From NCBI RefSeq assembly GCF_050897975.1, contig NZ_JBPAXY010000004.1, positions 62,001-126,000 of the forward strand: 64,000 nucleotides of DNA, in the 5' to 3' direction. Made by a program: the position numbers and the translations under genes. The notes beneath the pieces were generated by a model. The model worked only from the letters and a program-made list of their open reading frames with translations. It searched no databases and had not been told where the DNA came from. Source of the stretch: Pseudooceanicola sp050897975 (GTDB lineage: Bacteria > Pseudomonadota > Alphaproteobacteria > Rhodobacterales > Rhodobacteraceae). Shown piece after piece: positions 32,916-41,926 of the stretch (the stretch's first letter is position 1; the number at the start of each line of letters is the position of its first letter).

Positions 32916-33497
32916 TCAGCGGATGCAGATGATTTCGACACGCCGGTTGGCGGCCATGCCGGTGGCGGTGGTGTTGGGCTGGGCGGGATAGCGTTCGCCG
33001 TAGCCGCGCACATCCGCGATCCGCGCGCCGACCGAAGCCGCAACCTGGGCCACGGCATTGGCGCGGTTCATCGACAGCTTCAGGTTATAGGCGTCGGACG
33101 CCCGGCTGTCGGTGTGACCGATGATGATGTAGGAAGTCGCGCCCGTCGAGGTGAAGAACTGCTGAAGGCGCTGCCGGTTGGCGGCGCTGATCGCATATTT
33201 GTCGGTGGCGAAGAACTGGTCGGTGGGCAGCACGCCGCAGACGTTCTGGCGGCGGCAGACCGGAATGCCCTGGCGGGTTACGTGGGGGGTCATATAGCCC
33301 TCGGCGCCGTCATCCATCACCCAGTGTTCGCAGCCGTCCGGGTCGACCCAGATCGTCGGCACATAGGGTTCATTCCAGCCCTTGCCCTGGGCCTGCGCCG
33401 TGCCGGTCATCCCGGTCATCAGCACCGCCAGCCCTAACGCTGTCGCCGACACCGCGGCCAGGCCGCGCCGGGCGAAATCCGCAAATTTCTTAACCAC
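32916..33497 (-). CDS. OmpA-family protein with N-terminal WVDP-GC-HW module
   Basis: A 193-residue exported protein. The signal peptide ends at about AQA (34-36). Residues 49-81 are the WVDP-GC-HW module shared with the neighbouring lipoprotein. Residues 95-193 form an OmpA C-terminal peptidoglycan-binding domain (IIIGHTDSRASDAYNLKLS, then NRRVEIICI). The start is taken as GTG 33497, with AAGGA eight bases upstream; a TTG two codons earlier is possible. It probably tethers the envelope to peptidoglycan. Confidence 0.85.
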   Translation of the reverse strand: MVKKFADFARRGLAAVSATALGLAVLMTGMTGTAQAQGKGWNEPYVPTIWVDPDGCEHWVMDDGAEGYMTPHVTRQGIPVCRRQNVCGVLPTDQFFATDKYAISAANRQRLQQFFTSTGATSYIIIGHTDSRASDAYNLKLSMNRANAVAQVAASVGARIADVRGYGERYPAQPNTTATGMAANRRVEIICIR

Positions 33498-33738
33498 AAC
33501 CAAAATCCTTTCCGTCCCCCAGGTCGATCCGCCTCGATCCGCCCCTGTCTCCTGTCCCGGAGGCCTGCGGTTCGGCAAACGAATGCGCTTGCACCTTGCC
33601 GCAGAAGGCAAGTCTTGTGAAGTCTCTTCGCCAGAGGGCCGGGCGATTATGGTTTTGAAGCCGCAGCTTGGCCCGAATTGGGACCAGTTGGCGCGCTGAA
33701 AGGGGTGCGGCCCGGGCCGCGCCTCAGGTCGGGCGGGA

Positions 33739-35064
33739 TCAGACCAGGGTGCCCGCCAGCGAATTGGGCCCGGCCGAGGTGATGCGCACCCGGCGCAGGT
33801 CACCCGGTTGCAGCCCCGGGGCCTCGACGTGGACGGCGTGCAGATGGTCGGACTTGCCCACCATCTGGCCCGGATGGCGGCCGGGCTTTTCGAATAGCAC
33901 GCCCACCTCTCGGCCCACCATGGCCTGCTGGAAGGCCTGTTGCTGCTCGTTCAGCAGCGCCTGAAGGGTGATCAGCCGCTCCGAGGCGACGGCGGGATCG
34001 ACCTGGCCCTTGCGGTCCGCCGCCGGCGTGCCGGGGCGCGAGGAATACTTGAACGAGAAACAGGTGGCGTAGTTCACCCGCTCGACCAGATCCATGGTGT
34101 CGCGGAAATCGGCGTCACTCTCTTCGGGGAAGCCGACGATGAAATCCCCCGACAGGGCCAGATCAGGCCGGGCCTCGCGGATGCGGTCGATCAGCCGCAT
34201 GTAGCTGTCGCGGGTGTGGCTGCGGTTCATCCGTTTCAGGATGCGGTCGCTGCCCGATTGCACCGGCAGGTGCAGGTAGGGCATCAGCTTGTCGCAATCG
34301 CCATGGGCGGCGATCAGGTCGTCTTCCATGTCGTTGGGGTGGCTGGTGGTAAAGCGGATCCGCTCCAGCCCGTCGATCTCGGCGAGCGTCCGGATCAGTC
34401 GGGCCAGGCCCCAGTCGCGGCCCCCGGGGCCCTCACCGTGGTAGGCGTTGACGTTCTGACCCAGCAGGGTGATCTCGCGCACCCCACGGTCCACGAGGTC
34501 GCGCGCCTCGGTCAGGACGCGATCGACCGGGCGGCTGACCTCGGCGCCTCGGGTGTAGGGCACGACGCAGAAGGCGCAGAACTTGTCGCAGCCCTCCTGC
34601 ACGGTCAGAAAGGCGGTCGGGCCGCGCTTGGCCTTCGGGCGGCTCTTCAGCTTTTCGAACTTGTCTTCCTCGGGCATGTCGGTGTCGACCACCCGGGTGC
34701 CCTGACCGGCCTTCGCCTCCATCTCGGGCAGGCGGTGATAGCTTTGCGGGCCGACCACCATGTCGACCATCGGCTGGCGCTCCATGATCTCGCGGCCCTC
34801 GGCCTGGGCGACGCAGCCCGCCACGCCGATCTTCAGATCCGGCTTGGCGGCCTTCAGCCCCTTGAACCGGCCCAGCTCGGAGTAGACCTTCTCGGCGGCC
34901 TTTTCGCGGATGTGGCAGGTGTTCAGCAGGATCATGTCCGCCTCGTCGGGCGAGCTGACCTCGGTATAACCCGAGGGCCCCAGGGCTTCGGCCATGCGCT
35001 CGCTGTCGTAGACGTTCATCTGACAGCCGTAGGTCTTGATATAAAGCTTCTTGGGGCTGGACAT
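33739..35064 (-). CDS. miaB: tRNA-2-methylthio-N6-isopentenyladenosine synthase MiaB
   Basis: A 441-residue radical-SAM methylthiotransferase. The N-terminal UPF0004 domain starts KLYIKTYGCQMN. The radical SAM cluster motif is CDKFCAFC (C-x3-C-x2-C) followed by VVPYTRG. A TRAM domain closes the protein. MiaB adds the methylthio group to i6A37 in tRNA. It is monocistronic and divergent from the gene at 35206. Confidence 0.96.
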   Translation of the reverse strand: MSSPKKLYIKTYGCQMNVYDSERMAEALGPSGYTEVSSPDEADMILLNTCHIREKAAEKVYSELGRFKGLKAAKPDLKIGVAGCVAQAEGREIMERQPMVDMVVGPQSYHRLPEMEAKAGQGTRVVDTDMPEEDKFEKLKSRPKAKRGPTAFLTVQEGCDKFCAFCVVPYTRGAEVSRPVDRVLTEARDLVDRGVREITLLGQNVNAYHGEGPGGRDWGLARLIRTLAEIDGLERIRFTTSHPNDMEDDLIAAHGDCDKLMPYLHLPVQSGSDRILKRMNRSHTRDSYMRLIDRIREARPDLALSGDFIVGFPEESDADFRDTMDLVERVNYATCFSFKYSSRPGTPAADRKGQVDPAVASERLITLQALLNEQQQAFQQAMVGREVGVLFEKPGRHPGQMVGKSDHLHAVHVEAPGLQPGDLRRVRITSAGPNSLAGTLV

Positions 35065-35205
35065 GGGGCGCGGACCTTTGCAGGGACGGGGTCAGGGCGT
35101 GTCCCTACACCAGATGCGCGTGGTCTTGCAATCCGGGGGGTGTTGGGGCTTGCTGGCGGCAAGATGGACGGCCCCGCGGATTTCGGGGCGGAAAGGGTAC
35201 GGCGG

Positions 35206-36069
35206 ATGTATTTCAGCACCTTCGGAGAGTTCCTGCGCAGCGGCACCGACCTGCTGGCCAAGGGGCCGGTGGCGATGATCTTTGCCGAGGACGAGGTCGA
35301 GCTGGACACCACCCTGCGCCACCACCGCGACGCGGGCTTTGCCCAGGTGCTGCTGTTCGCCCCCGATGCCTTCGCCCTGCCGGACGACCTGAAGGACCTG
35401 CCGCGCATCGCCTATTCCATGGGGCACGACAACGCCCTGAGCCGGGTGGTCAACGCGGTCAGCGCCGCCGCGCCTCCGGGCACCTGGCTGTATTACTGCT
35501 ACAATTCGGAATTCCTGTTCTACCCGTTCTGCGAAAACCGCACCGTGGGCGAGCTGCTGGCCTTCCACACCGAGGAACGGCGCGATGCCATGGTCAGCTA
35601 TGTCATCGACCTGTATGCCGACGACTTGCAGGCCCATCCCCTGGCGGTGTCGATCGAACGGGCCCACCTGGACCGGGCGGGCTATTACGCCCTGGCGCGC
35701 AAGGATGCCTGGAACAACGACCTGGACCGGCAGCTGAACTTCTACGGCGGCCTGCGCTGGCGCTACGAGGAGCATATCCCCGAAGGGCGGCGCAAGATCG
35801 ACCGGGTGTCGCTGTTCCGCGCCCGGCCCGACCTGGTGATGGGCGAGGACTATTTGTTCAACGTCCCCGAATACAACACCTATGCCTGCCCCTGGCACCA
35901 CAACCTGACCGCCTGCATCTGTTCCTTCCGTACCGCCAAGGCGCTGAAGTCGAACCCCGGGTCGCGCTATGACATCGACGGGTTCACCTGGCACAATTCG
36001 GCGGCCTTCGAATGGCATTCGCGGCAATTGCTGGATCTGGGCCTGATGGAGCCGGGCCAGTGGTTCTAG
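35206..36069 (+). CDS. Glycosyltransferase-2-like hypothetical protein
   Basis: A 287-residue cytosolic protein. The N-terminal half has an alpha/beta pattern (PVAMIFAEDEVELDTTLRHH, LLFAPDAFALP) resembling a degenerate family-2 glycosyltransferase, and the middle has WLYYCYNSEFLFYPFCE. Acidic and aromatic motifs (YADDLQAHPL, WRYEEHIPEGRRKIDRV) follow. The fold assignment is by pattern and is moderate. The ATG at 35206 has no clear ribosome site. It stands alone between miaB and argP. Confidence 0.65.
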   Translation: MYFSTFGEFLRSGTDLLAKGPVAMIFAEDEVELDTTLRHHRDAGFAQVLLFAPDAFALPDDLKDLPRIAYSMGHDNALSRVVNAVSAAAPPGTWLYYCYNSEFLFYPFCENRTVGELLAFHTEERRDAMVSYVIDLYADDLQAHPLAVSIERAHLDRAGYYALARKDAWNNDLDRQLNFYGGLRWRYEEHIPEGRRKIDRVSLFRARPDLVMGEDYLFNVPEYNTYACPWHHNLTACICSFRTAKALKSNPGSRYDIDGFTWHNSAAFEWHSRQLLDLGLMEPGQWF

Positions 36070-36106
36070 GCCGGGCCTGGGCGCGCGGCCTAGGGTCCGT
36101 CCCCGC

Positions 36107-36997
36107 TCAGGCGGCGATCAGCTCGGCCCGGGCGACCTGGCGGATTGCCTGGGTCAGCGGCGCCAGCGCCGGGGCCATGATCCGCGACACCTGCCAGTAA
36201 AGCGGCGTATCCAGCACCGCGCCCGGGCGCAGCTGGCGCAAGCGGCCCTCGGCCAGGTCCTGGGCCAGCATGGGCTCGGGGTTCAGCCCCCAGCCCAGAC
36301 CGGCCCGCATCGCCAGGGTGAAGGCCTCGGCCGAGGGCAGGCGATGGGCGGGCGGCACCGGCACCGGACCGGCGTGCTGTCGCAGCCAGCTGGCGGGCAG
36401 GGTGTCCTTTTCGTTGAACTGAAGGGTCGGCGCGCGTGACAGGGCGGGGCCGGTCACCCCGTCGGGGAAATGCCGCGCGATGAAGGCCGGGCTGGCGGCG
36501 GCGACATAGCGCAGCGCGCCCAGCGGATAGGCCTCGCAGCCGCGCAGCGCCTTGCCGTCCGAGGTGATCGCCGCCGAGACCTGCCCGTCGCGCAGCCAGC
36601 GGGCCGAATGCTCCTGGTCGTCGACCTCCAGCGCGAAGGTCGTGTCGGGCATCCGCGCCTGGGCCAGCGCCAGGGCCTGGGGCACCCAGGTGGCCAGGCT
36701 GTCGGCATTGACCGCGATGCGCACCCGCGCCGCCGAGGGTTCCAGCCCCAGGCGACGCAACGTCAGGGATTCCAGCTGGCCCACCTCTTCGGCGTGACGC
36801 GCCAGCTGGGCGCCCGCCGGGGTGGGGGTGGCGGGGGTGCCGCGATGTACCAGAACCGTGCCGATCCGCTCTTCCAGGGCGCGAAGTCGTTGCGAAACAG
36901 CCGGTTGCGTGATCCGCAGCTCTGCCGCCGCCAGGTCGAAGGACCCGTGGCGCAGAATGGCCGCCAGGGTGGCCAGTTGGGCGCGGTCGAGCTGCAT
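36107..36997 (-). CDS. argP: LysR-family regulator ArgP
   Basis: A 296-residue LysR protein (297 in E. coli ArgP). The winged helix carries LAAILRHGSFDLAAAELRITQPAVSQRLRAL (quoted only in part: LRITQPAVSQRLRALEERIG), followed by the effector-binding domain. ArgP senses lysine/arginine and activates argO. The gene is divergent from an argO-like exporter with 95 bp between the starts, the standard arrangement, so the intergenic strip should hold its operator. Confidence 0.9.
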   Translation of the reverse strand: MQLDRAQLATLAAILRHGSFDLAAAELRITQPAVSQRLRALEERIGTVLVHRGTPATPTPAGAQLARHAEEVGQLESLTLRRLGLEPSAARVRIAVNADSLATWVPQALALAQARMPDTTFALEVDDQEHSARWLRDGQVSAAITSDGKALRGCEAYPLGALRYVAAASPAFIARHFPDGVTGPALSRAPTLQFNEKDTLPASWLRQHAGPVPVPPAHRLPSAEAFTLAMRAGLGWGLNPEPMLAQDLAEGRLRQLRPGAVLDTPLYWQVSRIMAPALAPLTQAIRQVARAELIAA

Positions 36998-37092
36998 AAG
37001 TTTTCCTAATGCGATCCTAACTTCATTTATTAGACTTACCCTTCGGTGGCGTCTAGGCCTTAAGGGTGTGTGTGTCAGTTGTGGGGGAACTG

Positions 37093-37692
37093 ATGGGCGC
37101 GTCATTCTGGGCGGGACTTGGCCTCGGCCTGTCACTGATCGTGGCAATCGGGGCCCAGAACGCCTTCGTGTTGCGCCAGGGTTTACTTAGGCAGCATGTG
37201 CTGCCGGTCGTCGCGTTCTGTGCCGTATCCGATGCTGTTTTGATTGTTGCGGGTGTGTACGGGTTCGGAACTTTGGGCGCGACGGCTCCCTGGGCAACTG
37301 ACCTCCTTCGCTATGGCGGTGCCGCCTTCCTGCTGGCCTACGGCGCCCTGGCGCTGCGCAAGGCCTGGCGCGGCGGCGGCGCGTTGCACTCCGAGGATCA
37401 ACCCGCCCCACCCCTGTACCGCAGCCTGGCGATCTGTGCCGCGCTGACCTGGGGCAATCCGCATGTCTATCTCGATACGCTGGTCCTGATGGGCGCGGTC
37501 TCGGCCGGCTTTGCCAGTCGGGCCAGCTTTGCCGGGGGCGCGGTCACCGCGTCCTTCCTGTTCTTCTTCTCGCTTGGCTTTGGCGCCCGCTTCCTGGCGC
37601 CGCTGTTTCGCCGCCCTGTCGCCTGGCGGGTGCTGGATCTGGGCGTGGCGCTGATCATGTGGACGGTGGCGGCGGGGCTGTTGCGGGGCTGA
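37093..37692 (+). CDS. argO: LysE/ArgO-type amino acid exporter
   Basis: A 199-residue inner-membrane protein with about six helices. The N-terminus GLSLIVAIGAQNAFVLRQG is the LysE/ArgO signature. It exports basic amino acids such as arginine or lysine under control of the divergent ArgP. The ATG at 37093 (GGGGGAA upstream) is preferred over the in-frame start nine codons earlier. Confidence 0.9.
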   Translation: MGASFWAGLGLGLSLIVAIGAQNAFVLRQGLLRQHVLPVVAFCAVSDAVLIVAGVYGFGTLGATAPWATDLLRYGGAAFLLAYGALALRKAWRGGGALHSEDQPAPPLYRSLAICAALTWGNPHVYLDTLVLMGAVSAGFASRASFAGGAVTASFLFFFSLGFGARFLAPLFRRPVAWRVLDLGVALIMWTVAAGLLRG

Positions 37693-37780
37693 TCCCCGCG
37701 CCTCTGATCTGGGGGCAAGGCCTCCACACGGCCCGGCACGGCCCTTGCCACGGGGGCGCAGCTTGCCTATGCCGGAAAGC

Positions 37781-38686
37781 ATGACAGAAGCACGCAATTC
37801 CCGCCCCCTCGTCGCCATCGGCTGGATGCTGATCACCGGGATCTTCTTCGTGGCGGTCAATGCCCTGGTCAAGTCGCTGGGCCCCACGATCCCGGCCGCC
37901 GAGGGTGCCTTTCTGCGCTTCGTCATGGGGCTGGGGCTGATGGCGCCGGTGCTGCCGCGCCTGCTCCGCCTGCGGCTGGACCGGGCCACCTGGGGGCTGG
38001 TGGCGTTGCGCGGTCTGTTGCACAGCGGCGGCGTGGCGTTGTGGTTCTTCGCCATGGCGCGGATCCCGATCGCCGATGTGACCGCGCTGAACTATCTGAA
38101 CCCGATCCTGATCACCGTCGGCGCGGCGCTTTTCTTAGGGGAAACCCTGGCCTTTCGCCGCATCGCCGCCGTGCTGGTGGCCCTGGCGGGCGCGCTGATC
38201 ATCCTGCGCCCCGGCCTGCGCGAGATCTCGACCGGGCATCTGGCGATGCTGGGCACCGCCGTCCTCTTTGCCGGGTCCTACCTGATCAGCAAGCGCCTGA
38301 CCGACCGGATCGAACCGGTGCTGGTGGTGGCGCTGATGTCGCTGACCGTCTCGATCGGCCTGACCCCCCTGGCTCTGCCGGTCTGGGTGATGCCCAGCCT
38401 GGGCCAGTTGGCGATTCTGTTGGGCGTGGCCTTGGCGGCGACGGCGGGACATTACTGCATGACCCGCGCCTTCCAGGTGGCACCGATGACGGTGACCCAG
38501 CCGGTGACCTTCCTGCAACTGGTCTGGGCCGTCTTGCTGGGCGCCCTGGCCTTCGGCGAACCGCCCGATCCTTACGTCATCCTGGGCGGCGCGCTGATCC
38601 TCGGCGCGGTCAGCTTCATCACCTGGCGCGAGGCCCAGCTGAAGCGCCGCACCATCACCCCGCCGGTGGAAGCAACCAAGTTGTAA
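37781..38686 (+). CDS. DMT-superfamily (EamA) transporter
   Basis: A 301-residue protein with ten hydrophobic segments arranged as two EamA repeats (about 10-140 and 150-285). Motifs such as LNYLNPILITVGAALFLGE and PVTFLQLVWAVLLGALAFGE at the repeat ends are typical. Members export amino acids or other metabolites; specificity unknown. Starts at 37769 and 37781 are both possible; GGAAAG just before 37781 and alignment with similar proteins favour the latter. Confidence 0.85.
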   Translation: MTEARNSRPLVAIGWMLITGIFFVAVNALVKSLGPTIPAAEGAFLRFVMGLGLMAPVLPRLLRLRLDRATWGLVALRGLLHSGGVALWFFAMARIPIADVTALNYLNPILITVGAALFLGETLAFRRIAAVLVALAGALIILRPGLREISTGHLAMLGTAVLFAGSYLISKRLTDRIEPVLVVALMSLTVSIGLTPLALPVWVMPSLGQLAILLGVALAATAGHYCMTRAFQVAPMTVTQPVTFLQLVWAVLLGALAFGEPPDPYVILGGALILGAVSFITWREAQLKRRTITPPVEATKL

Positions 38687-38730
38687 GGTGCCCGACGCTA
38701 AGGTATGGAGCGCCGCGCACCCGGGGCGAT

Positions 38731-38744
38731 TTGATCCCTGTCAA
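38731..38744 (+). promoter_or_regulatory. FNR/FnrL-type box upstream of the YdcH-like gene
   Basis: TTGATCCCTGTCAA fits TTGAT-N4-ATCAA with one mismatch (GTCAA). A CATTAG at 38764-38769 could be the -10 element, placing the box near -40 as for class II activation. It suggests oxygen-responsive expression of the downstream small gene (inference). Confidence 0.55.
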
Positions 38745-38807
38745 AGTCGAGACGGGGAATCATCATTAGACCTGTGCTCCAGGAAACGAAGCGAAAGGAT
38801 CGCCACT

Positions 38808-39059
38808 ATGTCGCACACCCCGCACACGCTCGATCAGGAATTCCCGGAATTCGTGGAAACCATCGACGCGCTGAAAGCGTCGGACGCGCATTTTGCCAAA
38901 CTGGCAGACGATTACCACGAGGTGAACCGCCAGGTGCACCGTATGGAAACCAACGTGGAACCCGCCGAAGATCTGGCCATCGTCGAGGCCCGCAAGAAGC
39001 GCGGCCTGCTGAAGGACGAGATCTTTGCCGCCCTGAAGGCCGCACAGACCGCCGAGTAA
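38808..39059 (+). CDS. YdcH/DUF465 family small protein
   Basis: An 83-residue, highly charged all-helical protein (DAHFAKLADDYHEVNRQVHR, then EARKKRGLLKDEIFAAL), a typical DUF465/YdcH hairpin. Function unknown. AAAGGA nine bases upstream supports the ATG. It is flanked by an FNR-type box and a strong terminator, so it is a single regulated unit. Confidence 0.88.
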   Translation: MSHTPHTLDQEFPEFVETIDALKASDAHFAKLADDYHEVNRQVHRMETNVEPAEDLAIVEARKKRGLLKDEIFAALKAAQTAE

Positions 39060-39089
39060 GCCTGGACCCCAGGTTTGAGACAAAGACAG

Positions 39090-39112
39090 ACGGGCGCCCG
39101 GGCGCCCGTTTT
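39090..39112 (+). terminator. Terminator after the YdcH-like gene
   Basis: ACGGGCGCC-CG-GGCGCCCGT is a 9-bp stem followed by TTTGCTTTT, 31 bases after the stop. Confidence 0.85.
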
Positions 39113-39149
39113 GCTTTTCCGGCCCCTTTCCGCGCGGGGCAGGGGCGGC

Positions 39150-40550
39150 CTAGCCCACCTCGTAGGGCAGGGTGCCGCGATGGTTGCTGTCGATGGTCAG
39201 CCGCCGTTCCAGCGGCGGGACCGAGCGTTGGTGACAGTTTTCGCGCTCGCAGATGCGGCAGGAAATGCCGATCGGCTCGAACGCCTGGGGGCTGGCCAGG
39301 TCCAGCCCGTCCGCATAGACCAGCTTGTCCGCATGGGCGACCTCGCAGCCCAGCGAGATGGCATAGCGCCGCCGCGGCGCCCCCCAGCGACCGCCCGATT
39401 TCGACACGTCCCGCGACAGCGAGACATAGCGCACCCCGTCGGGGGTTTCCGCCAGCTGGCGCAGGAACTGGCCCGGCGTTTCAAACGCGCGGTGCACGTT
39501 CCACAGCGGGCAGGCGCCGCCGTAACGCGCGAATTGCAGCCGCGTCGCCGAATGGCGCTTGGTGATCGTGCCCGCCTGGTCGACCCGGACAAAGAAGAAG
39601 GGGATGCCCTTGGCGCCGGGGCGTTGCAGGGTCGACAGCCGGTGCGCCACCTGCTCGATCGAGGCGCCAAAGCGCATGGCCAGCACCTCCAGGTCATGGC
39701 GGGTGTCCTGGGCCGCGGCCAGGAAGCGGCCATAGGGCATCTGCGCGGCCCCGGCAAAATAGTTGGCCAGCCCGATCTTGGCGATGGATCGCGCCGTGGG
39801 GGTCTGGAAGCGGGCCAGGTCCAGGGTCGCCTCCAGCAGCTTGTCCTGCTCCAGCAGGGCAACCTGTAGCAACAGCTGGAAGGTCTGGGTTTCCGGGTCG
39901 GCGCGCAGCGACAGGGTCAGCTCCTTGCGCTCTGGGTCGTAGCGGCGCAGCTCGGCCACATCGTCGAATTTCACCCGCACCCCCAGATTGCCCAGGGCCG
40001 AAACGGCGCGGACGCGAATGTTGTTCTCGTTGCGGACGGGGGTGGCGAAACGTTCGGCGGCGCGGTCGACCGCGTCGATGTAGTTGTCGCAATAGTGGAA
40101 GAAATCGCGCACCTCGTCCCAAGGCGAGGGGGCGGCGCGGCTGTCGTCACGGCCAAGCGCCTCATCCAGCGAGGCCAGGCGTTCGTGGGTCTGCCGGTAG
40201 GCGCGGTGCAGATGCAGGAAGGCGCGGGCGAGCGCGGGGGCATTGGCCGCGGTCAGCCGCAGATCGGCCAGGGGTGGGGCCATGTCGGCCAGCACCGGAT
40301 CCGCCATCGCCTCTCGCATGTCCGACACCAGCCGCTCGCTGTCGCCGGTCGAAAGCTCGGTCACGTCAAAGCCGAATTCCTGCGCCAGGGACAAGACAAC
40401 CGAGGTCGAGACGGGGCGGTTGTTGTTCTCCATCTGGTTCAGATAGGGCAGGGAAATCCCCAGCTTGGCCGCGAAATCCTTCTGCGTCAGCCCCAGTTTC
40501 TGCCGTGTTTCCCGGAGCTTGGCCCCGGCATAGAGCTTTTGTGCGGACAT
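39150..40550 (-). CDS. pccR: Short-chain fatty acyl-CoA regulator PccR (XRE family)
   Basis: A 466-residue regulator. Residues 8-62 form an XRE helix-turn-helix (LRETRQKLGLTQKDFAAKLG, ISLPYLNQMENN). The large C-terminal part is the DUF2083/ScfR-type effector domain with a cysteine cluster (ISCRICERENCHQRS). PccR of Rhodobacter sphaeroides controls propionyl-CoA carboxylase, and pccB lies 1.6 kb away here. Its own upstream region holds TTTGCA repeats, suggesting autoregulation. Confidence 0.88.
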   Translation of the reverse strand: MSAQKLYAGAKLRETRQKLGLTQKDFAAKLGISLPYLNQMENNNRPVSTSVVLSLAQEFGFDVTELSTGDSERLVSDMREAMADPVLADMAPPLADLRLTAANAPALARAFLHLHRAYRQTHERLASLDEALGRDDSRAAPSPWDEVRDFFHYCDNYIDAVDRAAERFATPVRNENNIRVRAVSALGNLGVRVKFDDVAELRRYDPERKELTLSLRADPETQTFQLLLQVALLEQDKLLEATLDLARFQTPTARSIAKIGLANYFAGAAQMPYGRFLAAAQDTRHDLEVLAMRFGASIEQVAHRLSTLQRPGAKGIPFFFVRVDQAGTITKRHSATRLQFARYGGACPLWNVHRAFETPGQFLRQLAETPDGVRYVSLSRDVSKSGGRWGAPRRRYAISLGCEVAHADKLVYADGLDLASPQAFEPIGISCRICERENCHQRSVPPLERRLTIDSNHRGTLPYEVG

Positions 40551-40585
40551 CCCTACCCCCTGGCGCGCGCCGCGCAGGACGCGGC

Positions 40586-40623
40586 TTTGCAGTTTAGCCT
40601 CTGGCGAAGGCTAACTTTGCAAA
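40586..40623. promoter_or_regulatory. Candidate PccR operator upstream of pccR
   Basis: TTTGCAGTTTAGCC (from 40586) and GGCTAACTTTGCAAA (to 40623) form an imperfect inverted pair directly upstream of pccR. TTTGCAAA is the half-site reported for PccR. Binding is inferred. Confidence 0.55.
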
Positions 40624-40657
40624 GGGTGGTTAACAAGCCGTAACGGCGGGCCGGGGG

Positions 40658-41875
40658 TCAGACCATCCCGAGGCGCTTTTCGCGGCGCATCACCAGGGTG
40701 ATGAAGCCGATCGAGGTCACGCCGCAGGCCAGCATCAGCCAGATCAGCGGGAAAGAGCCGGTGCCCGGCCCCAGCAAAGAGCCCGCCAGCGCCGAGAGCG
40801 CCGCGCCACCGCCGATCATCATCGCCCCGCCCAGGCCCGAGGCCGTGCCCGCCAGATGCGGGCGCACCGACAGCATCCCGGCATTGGCGCAGGGGATGGT
40901 CATGCCGCTGCCGAAGCCGACAAAGGCCATGGCGCCGAAGAAGACGTATTCGCCGCCGATCCCCGCATAGGCGCACAGCAGCGAGAACAGCATGCCGCCC
41001 GACACGATCAGGCAGCCCGCCATGATCATCCGGTTGGTGCCGATTCGCGCCGCCTGCTGGCCGGTGAACCAGTTGCCCAGGAAATAGCCCACGCCCGAGA
41101 AGGCGTTGAAGATGCCGAACTGGGTCGGCGTTAGTCCGAAGACAGAGGTGGCGACGAAGGGCGCCCCGCCGATATAGGCGAAGAAGGCGCCGGAACAGGT
41201 CGCGGCGGCCATGGAATAGCCCCAGAAGCGCGGCGATTTCAGCAGCTCGGGATACTCGGCGAACTGCCGCAGCACCGACAGGTCCGAAGGTTTCGCGGTT
41301 TCGCCCAGATCGTAGAACGTCAGCACGAAGATGGCGAAGCCGCAGGAGAAGAGCAGCCAGAAGGAGGATTTCCAGCCGAAAAGCTCGTCCAGCACGCCGC
41401 CCAGCACAGGGGCGAACATCGGCACCATGGACATCCCCATGGTGACATAGCCCATGGCGGCGGCGGCCCGGTCCGGGGTGTTGACGTCGCGCACGATGGC
41501 CCGCGACAGCACCATGCCCCCGGCCACCGTCGCCTGAAGTAGGCGGAAGATCATGAAGACCGTGAAGTTCGGCGCCAGCAGACAGCCCAGGGTCGCCACC
41601 AGGAAGATCCCCAGCCCCCACAGCAACAGCGGCCGCCGCCCGTAGCGGTCGGCCAGCGGGCCGATGAAAATCTGCAAGAAGCCGCTGACCGCCAGGTAGC
41701 CCGCCACGGAAAGCTGTACCAGCTTGTAATCAATGGCAAAATGATCTGCTATGCGGGGCAGGGACGGCAGGAAGACGTTCATCGTCATCGCCCCGATCCC
41801 GGCCAGCAGGATCAGCGTCGTCATATTGGGCGGCGTGGTCCGGTCCAGGAACCGGCGAGGCTGTTGCGGTGTCAT
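40658..41875 (-). CDS. MFS multidrug transporter, Bcr/CflA type
   Basis: A 405-residue transporter with about 12 hydrophobic segments. The loop 2-3 motif is GPLADRYGRRPLLLWG, and ATVAGGMVLSRAIVRD is the drug-H+ antiporter motif C-like region of the Bcr/CflA subfamily. MTMNVFLPSLPRIA in helix 1 is also typical. It lies between pccR and pccB but divergent from pccB; a link to propionate metabolism is not implied by the sequence. The start at 41875 lacks a clear ribosome site; ATG 41824 is an alternative. Confidence 0.88.
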   Translation of the reverse strand: MTPQQPRRFLDRTTPPNMTTLILLAGIGAMTMNVFLPSLPRIADHFAIDYKLVQLSVAGYLAVSGFLQIFIGPLADRYGRRPLLLWGLGIFLVATLGCLLAPNFTVFMIFRLLQATVAGGMVLSRAIVRDVNTPDRAAAAMGYVTMGMSMVPMFAPVLGGVLDELFGWKSSFWLLFSCGFAIFVLTFYDLGETAKPSDLSVLRQFAEYPELLKSPRFWGYSMAAATCSGAFFAYIGGAPFVATSVFGLTPTQFGIFNAFSGVGYFLGNWFTGQQAARIGTNRMIMAGCLIVSGGMLFSLLCAYAGIGGEYVFFGAMAFVGFGSGMTIPCANAGMLSVRPHLAGTASGLGGAMMIGGGAALSALAGSLLGPGTGSFPLIWLMLACGVTSIGFITLVMRREKRLGMV

Positions 41876-41926
41876 GCAGATCTGCTAGTCGCGTGTCGGC
41901 GTCATGTCCATGTGCCTTGCATGTTA

